In this document: piece by piece, positions 6,238-9,392 of the stretch
How the letters are laid out: each line of letters opens with the position of its first letter
Numbering within the stretch: the first letter of the stretch is position 1
DNA from: a bacterium
GTDB taxonomy: Bacteria; Patescibacteriota; Microgenomatia; Levybacterales; UBA12049
Length of the DNA stretch: 9,392 nucleotides
Reading direction: 5' to 3'
NCBI GenBank assembly: GCA_021852095.1
Contig: JAJZOC010000012.1
Location: 1 to 9,392 of the forward strand
Made by a program: the position numbers and the translations under genes
The notes under the pieces: model-generated
Told to the model about the DNA's origin: nothing
The model's input: the letters and a program-made list of their open reading frames with translations, nothing else
The model's database searches: none

Positions 6238-6255
6238 ACTTTATTTAGATAAAGC
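6238..6255. promoter_or_regulatory. Proposed YerC operator, downstream copy
   Basis: ACTTTATTTAGATAAAGC (+ strand), an imperfect palindrome (14 of 18 positions symmetric). It fills the predicted transcript start to ATG interval of yerC. It is identical to the upstream copy at 15 of 18 positions, and the two are spaced 32 bp start to start, about three helical turns. Confidence 0.6.
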
Positions 6256-6261
6256 ATAGAT

Positions 6262-6290
6262 ATCATACTACTTTATTTAACTAAAGTCAA
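6262..6290 (-). promoter_or_regulatory. Sigma70-type promoter of yerC
   Basis: Minus strand TTGACT (6290-6285), 17-base spacer, TATGAT (6267-6262): 5/6 matches in each box. The predicted start is near 6255, giving a leader of about 18 bases. No Shine-Dalgarno lies before the ATG. Confidence 0.75.
6270..6287. promoter_or_regulatory. Proposed YerC operator, copy within the promoter
   Basis: ACTTTATTTAACTAAAGT (+ strand) is a palindrome except for one central pair (16 of 18 positions symmetric). It covers the spacer and half of the -35 box, so a bound repressor would block RNA polymerase. Its minus-strand core TAGTTAA also occurs in the E. coli TrpR operator (ACTAGTTAACTAGT). Confidence 0.65.
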
Positions 6291-6325
6291 GCGGGTAAAA
6301 ATAAGATTTATATAGAAAAGAAAAA

Positions 6326-7327
6326 CTATTGAATTTCTTCTACGAGGTGGTGGAATAAATCCCTTGTAGTAATAACTAGAATTCCTATGATCGGTATAGC
6401 GAAAATGGCGCCAATTCCTCCCGCTATCTGAAAGCCTAACAGGAAAGAGAGTAAAACAATAACAGGGTGAAGCTTAAAAGCCTTGCCGAATAATTTAGGA
6501 CCAATTATATTGAATATTATTTGCTGTGTAACTAGAAGGATCGCGAATATAACTAAAGATTGTGTAGGATTGACAGGGAATGTAAAAAATATAGGTGGGA
6601 TAAGAGCCAGAACAGGACCTATTAGTGGTATGAATGCAAAAATTCCAGAAAGAAAAGCAATAGAAGCAGCGGAATGTATGTTAAATATTCTAAATATAAT
6701 CCATGTGCTAAATCCGGCAAGTCCAGCAAATATTAACTGTATACGTAAAAATGAAGCAAAGGTTTGTTCTATTACCGCTTGAGTAAATTTAATTTTATCA
6801 TGCCACTTCCTTGGGGCTATATATAATAACTCTCTATTTATTTTTTCTTTGTCAACAACAAAATAGAAAGAGAATAGAAATACTATAAAAACATAGAAAG
6901 AGAATTGAGCAACAGATGGAATAAGAGAAATCGAATTATCCAGAAAAGACGTCATTGTGTCTGCCCAACGACGGACGAATTTTGGTGCCTCGTTTAGGTA
7001 TTTGGGTATGAAATCTGCTAAGGTTTTGCTTTCTGCGGTTATAGTTGGAATAAATAAAAGTACAGCAGCCGCTATTATAATAAGTAAAAGCAGATAAACA
7101 ATAACAGCAGAGATTGTTTTAGGAATACGAGATGTCCGGGATATTAAGGCTACTATAGGTTCTAGTATAAAGCTAAGAAGCCATGATATTAGAAGGATAA
7201 TAATGATATTCCCAACGCTTTGTAATAATTGCCATATTATATTAAAGATGTATATGCCAACGGCTAGAATGAGAAGTAATATTAGTATTCTTAGGAGACT
7301 TGACTCTTTTTGTACATCTTTGAACAT
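6326..7327 (-). CDS. AI-2E family transporter (PerM/YdiK-like membrane protein)
   Basis: Polytopic membrane protein of the AI-2E exporter-like family (333 residues from ATG 7327). About seven or eight hydrophobic segments are visible: two near the N-terminus (about 12-32 and 37-58), one at about 71-94, one at about 142-158, then a C-terminal cluster from about 197 to 320. The family signatures are FIPLIGPVLALIP (232-244) and, later, IIGPKLFGKAFKLHPVIVLL (274-293) followed by GGIGAIFAIPI. Members have been linked to autoinducer-2 export or Na+/H+ antiport; the substrate here cannot be told. ATG 7327 is preferred to an in-frame TTG at 7345 that overlaps the M24 peptidase stop. It starts seven bases after that stop, so the two could be cotranscribed, but a TATAAT sits just upstream. 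Confidence 0.92.
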   Translation of the reverse strand: MFKDVQKESSLLRILILLLILAVGIYIFNIIWQLLQSVGNIIIILLISWLLSFILEPIVALISRTSRIPKTISAVIVYLLLLIIIAAAVLLFIPTITAESKTLADFIPKYLNEAPKFVRRWADTMTSFLDNSISLIPSVAQFSFYVFIVFLFSFYFVVDKEKINRELLYIAPRKWHDKIKFTQAVIEQTFASFLRIQLIFAGLAGFSTWIIFRIFNIHSAASIAFLSGIFAFIPLIGPVLALIPPIFFTFPVNPTQSLVIFAILLVTQQIIFNIIGPKLFGKAFKLHPVIVLLSFLLGFQIAGGIGAIFAIPIIGILVITTRDLFHHLVEEIQ

Positions 7328-7333
7328 AATTTT

Positions 7334-7362
7334 ATTATAGCTCAATAAACGTCTTGGGGGAA
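7334..7362 (-). promoter_or_regulatory. Possible promoter of the AI-2E family gene (leaderless)
   Basis: A perfect TATAAT (7339-7334) lies six bases before ATG 7327, with TTCCCC (7362-7357, 3/6 match) at 17-base spacing. If used, the mRNA would start at or beside the ATG. The poor -35 box and AT-rich context make this tentative. Confidence 0.25.
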
Positions 7363-8447
7363 TGGGTAATAATTTTTAGTTTGTCGTTTTGGATAACAAC
7401 TAGATCTTCAATACGAATTCCTCCAAACCCCGGAACATAGATCCCGGGTTCAATAGAAAAAACCATCCCGGGTTTAATAATATCTGTTGATCTTGGTGAA
7501 AGGCGGGGGAGTTCGTGGACTTCGACGCCAATGCCGTGACCTAAAGAGTGGGGAATAGTAGGGTAGCCTTTTGAAATAATATAGTCTCGGGCAGTTTCAT
7601 CAATTTTGTAAGCCTTAATGCCTCTTCCCAATTGTTCCATTGTTAAATTGTTAAATTGTTGGATTGCTAAATTTTGCGCTTCTAAAACCGTGCTGTACAT
7701 TCTTTTTAATTCGTCAGTTGACGAACCGAAGAAAACTGTGCGGGTCATATCCGAGCAGTAATTGTTAATTCTTACGCCAAAGTCCAAGAGCACAATGCTG
7801 CGTTTCTTTAATTTTTGATTTCCCGATACATGGTGGGGAACGCTTGAGTTTGATCCAAACGCGACAATTGGCGGAAAAGAAATATCTCCTCCCATTTTTC
7901 TAATAAAAAATTCTATTTTTAGAGCCAATTCTTTTTCCGAAACTCCTAGTTTTATTTCTTTTAAAAGATAATCAAAGGTTTTGTCTCCTAATCTGCATGC
8001 ATTTTCAATCAGTTTTATTTCGTTACTTCCCTTAACAGCTCTTAAAGAATTAATGATATCACTACAATGATGTATATTATTATAGTGATCAAACAAAGTT
8101 TTATTTTCGTAAAGAGTTAGATTTTTTTCTTCTATTGCGAGTTTTTTGATTTTGTGTTTTTGGATGATCTTTCCTAAAAGATTCTTTATAGAATTTTGAG
8201 ACGATACTTCAAGAAGATTAAAATGGGTAATTTTTTCAAGAACCGCTTCGCTGTAACGCCCGTCTGTTATAATGTATTGCTTAGTTTTAGTAATCAGTAA
8301 AAATGCTTCCCGTTCGTCTTTAGAAAATCCCGTAAAACCGGTTAAGTAAATAATGTTGGGAATGGAGGAGACGAGTACAGCATCAAGTTTTTTAATTTTC
8401 AAGAGGGTTCTAAGTTTTAAAAGTCTGGCATTCATCGTCGTTGTCAT
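7335..8447 (-). CDS. M24 family metallopeptidase, Xaa-Pro aminopeptidase-like
   Basis: Pita-bread-fold aminopeptidase P/prolidase family enzyme (370 residues), expected to remove N-terminal residues ahead of proline using two metal ions. Residues 1-135 form a creatinase-type N-terminal domain (YLTGFTGF, then ITDGRY). The catalytic domain keeps all five metal ligands: D222 (LLDFGV), D233 (CSDMTRTV), H304 (SLGHGIG), E333 (SIEPGIYV) and E347 (IRIEDLV), plus the active-site HH at 205-206. Between AIQQF and GIKAYKID (266-275) it carries about eight more residues than family members usually have, encoded by an 8-bp tandem repeat. ATG 8447 is used; an ATG at 8435 is also possible. No Shine-Dalgarno is seen. 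A long inverted repeat lies upstream and the AI-2E family gene follows after seven bases. Confidence 0.93.
   Translation of the reverse strand: MTTTMNARLLKLRTLLKIKKLDAVLVSSIPNIIYLTGFTGFSKDEREAFLLITKTKQYIITDGRYSEAVLEKITHFNLLEVSSQNSIKNLLGKIIQKHKIKKLAIEEKNLTLYENKTLFDHYNNIHHCSDIINSLRAVKGSNEIKLIENACRLGDKTFDYLLKEIKLGVSEKELALKIEFFIRKMGGDISFPPIVAFGSNSSVPHHVSGNQKLKKRSIVLLDFGVRINNYCSDMTRTVFFGSSTDELKRMYSTVLEAQNLAIQQFNNLTMEQLGRGIKAYKIDETARDYIISKGYPTIPHSLGHGIGVEVHELPRLSPRSTDIIKPGMVFSIEPGIYVPGFGGIRIEDLVVIQNDKLKIITHSPKTFIEL
7631..7670. repeat. 8-bp tandem repeat, five units, inside the M24 peptidase gene
   Basis: Five consecutive 8-mers on the + strand: ATTGTTCC, ATTGTTAA, ATTGTTAA, ATTGTTGG, ATTGCTAA. It encodes roughly residues 260-272 of the peptidase. 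Eight is not a multiple of three, so gain or loss of one unit would shift the frame, while three units (24 bp) would not. Confidence 0.85.
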
Positions 8448-8466
8448 TCCGAACTTATATTTGATT

Positions 8467-8580
8467 AGAATTTTTGAAATGAGAAGTGTGATTTTTTTGA
8501 ACTAGATGTCTTGAATTCTAGATATCAAGACGTCAAATACTCAAGATCAAGTATATCTCATTTCCCACATCAAAAATTCT
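8467..8580. repeat. 114-base nested inverted repeat upstream of the M24 peptidase gene
   Basis: Outer arms: AGAATTTTTGA (8467-8477) against TCAAAAATTCT (8570-8580), 11/11. Next: GAAATGAGA (8476-8484) against TCTCATTTC (8556-8564), 9/9, offset by a bulge. Core: GATGTCTTGA (8505-8514) against TCAAGACGTC (8525-8534), 9/10, loop of ten bases. Neither strand shows the usual stem plus T-run, so it is not a standard terminator. It fills most of the 155-base gap between the secreted-protein gene and the peptidase gene. It may be a miniature mobile element or an RNA structure in the peptidase leader. Confidence 0.65.
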
Positions 8581-8602
8581 TTCTCTCTATTGTTTTTGAT
8601 CT

Positions 8603-9392
8603 TTATTTTGTTATCGGCGTCAATTTCTTTCCGCTGCCGGTCGAAGGCGTTACGTTTGTCTGGGGCGCTAAAGCTTGCTGAGGAATAGTTGGGTCTTTAG
8701 GAATATCTGGAAAAAGAATAATACGAGAGGCTATTAAAAGTTTTTGGTTTTGTATATCTGGAAATCCAATAACTATTACATGTTCATTCATTTTTATCTT
8801 CGAAAAGCCAGAACGGATTAGATCAGTATTTTTGGTGTAAGAAAAGGTTCTGGTTACAGTTTCCACATTTACTTTTACTGTCGATCCGTCTTTTGTGCTG
8901 ACGGTTATCGTATAGTTTTTGTTGTCTATGGCAGATATTGCGCCATGAACTATTTTAGGGATTGAGATAACATTTACGAACCTGGCTAATATCCTTTGAG
9001 AGTCTTTATTGTAAAGGCCTAAGACTCCAAGTGTTTGCCCTTTTTTTATGTCGGAGATACCAAACGAGCTTTTTGCAGAGGGAGAGGAAAATCTAGTTAG
9101 TTCATCAACATCAACAAATCTAATGTTTCCGTTAAGATCGGATAGCGTTATTTGTGTAGAAGAAGAATTAGTAACTGTTCCTATAATACCTCTTTTCTCA
9201 ACCAGTTTAAGTTTTGCCACGTGCGATGCTACTTCGTTGAGTATCTTTTGATCTATGGCGCTTTGTGAATTAGCGGCCGCGGAGCTGGTTGAATTTTTAC
9301 TATTATTTGTTAAGGCGTGTACAGAAGTTGTCGCAATGCTTGCCGCCATAATTAATATAATAAAACTTATAGTCAATACATTATAACAGACG
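8603..9392 (-). CDS. Secreted protein with two DUF5666-like domains (5' end outside window)
   Basis: Exported protein of unknown function. The frame is open to the right edge with no stop; the first start inside is TTG at 9376 and the first ATG is 9349, which would cut the signal sequence short, so the true start is probably beyond the window. Numbered from TTG 9376: a hydrophobic export segment ISFIILIMAASIATTSVHA (3-21), a Ser/Asn/Ala-rich linker (about 24-40), then two similar beta-rich units at about 62-138 and 143-223. Each follows the plan 'G.I..v....itls...G....v.v...T......sdikkgq.v.v.G......lA.r.i', which resembles DUF5666. The tail is rich in Pro, Thr and Gln. A binding or structural role at the cell surface is possible, but no catalytic motif is seen. 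It lies upstream of the M24 peptidase gene, separated by the inverted repeat. Confidence 0.75.
   Translation of the reverse strand, partial: VCYNVLTISFIILIMAASIATTSVHALTNNSKNSTSSAAANSQSAIDQKILNEVASHVAKLKLVEKRGIIGTVTNSSSTQITLSDLNGNIRFVDVDELTRFSSPSAKSSFGISDIKKGQTLGVLGLYNKDSQRILARFVNVISIPKIVHGAISAIDNKNYTITVSTKDGSTVKVNVETVTRTFSYTKNTDLIRSGFSKIKMNEHVIVIGFPDIQNQKLLIASRIILFPDIPKDPTIPQQALAPQTNVTPSTGSGKKLTPITK

Noticed and set aside
6027..6248. Plus-strand open frame opposite yerC
   Set aside because: It lies wholly antisense to a recognised family member and its hydrophobic product follows from the AT-rich complement.
9380..9385. TATAAT near the right edge as promoter of the secreted-protein gene
   Set aside because: The frame is open through it to the edge, the signal sequence favours a start further upstream, and the -35 region is outside the window.
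1..9392. CRISPR array, tRNA, rRNA, insertion sequence or recoded UGA
   Set aside because: No spaced direct repeats, no tRNA-like cloverleaf noticed, no transposase or integrase, and TGA serves as a stop in two genes.

Overview
The window looks like chromosomal DNA of a small-genome bacterium of the Candidate Phyla Radiation (Patescibacteria), possibly the Microgenomates side. The basis is inference from several features: AT-rich sequence, short intergenic gaps, few Shine-Dalgarno sequences in front of the housekeeping genes, a release factor 1 with a short N-terminal domain, a YerC-type TrpR-like regulator, and secreted proteins with simple N-terminal membrane segments. TGA is used as a stop (two genes), so the code is not the Gracilibacteria/SR1 code in which UGA means glycine.

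Layout. On the + strand, the tail of one gene (perhaps an S41 C-terminal processing peptidase) is followed after 14 bases by a membrane-anchored HtrA/DegP-type serine protease (83-1225), which ends in a weak intrinsic terminator. Everything else is on the - strand. Read from the right edge in the direction of transcription: a secreted protein with two DUF5666-like beta domains (5' end outside the window); a 155-base gap holding a 114-base nested inverted repeat; an M24 aminopeptidase P-like enzyme with an 8-bp tandem repeat in its coding sequence; an AI-2E-family membrane protein; a YerC/TrpR-like repressor with a clear promoter and two matching palindromes; two tandem hairpins with T-runs; then a tightly packed run of unknown protein, type I phosphoribosyltransferase, LOG-like (TIGR00725-type) protein and histidyl-tRNA synthetase; then ribosomal protein bL31 and release factor 1 with their own promoter.

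The most interesting parts are (1) the yerC control region, where two near-palindromes 32 bp apart, resembling the E. coli TrpR operator core, overlap a near-consensus promoter and predict autorepression; (2) the unknown/PRTase/LOG cassette joined by ATGA overlaps upstream of hisS, with visible ribosome binding sites and the only TGA stops in the window, preceded by a hairpin plus T-run that abuts its start; and (3) the 114-base inverted repeat and the 8-bp tandem repeat in and around the M24 peptidase gene. No rRNA, tRNA, CRISPR array, insertion sequence or phage gene was seen.
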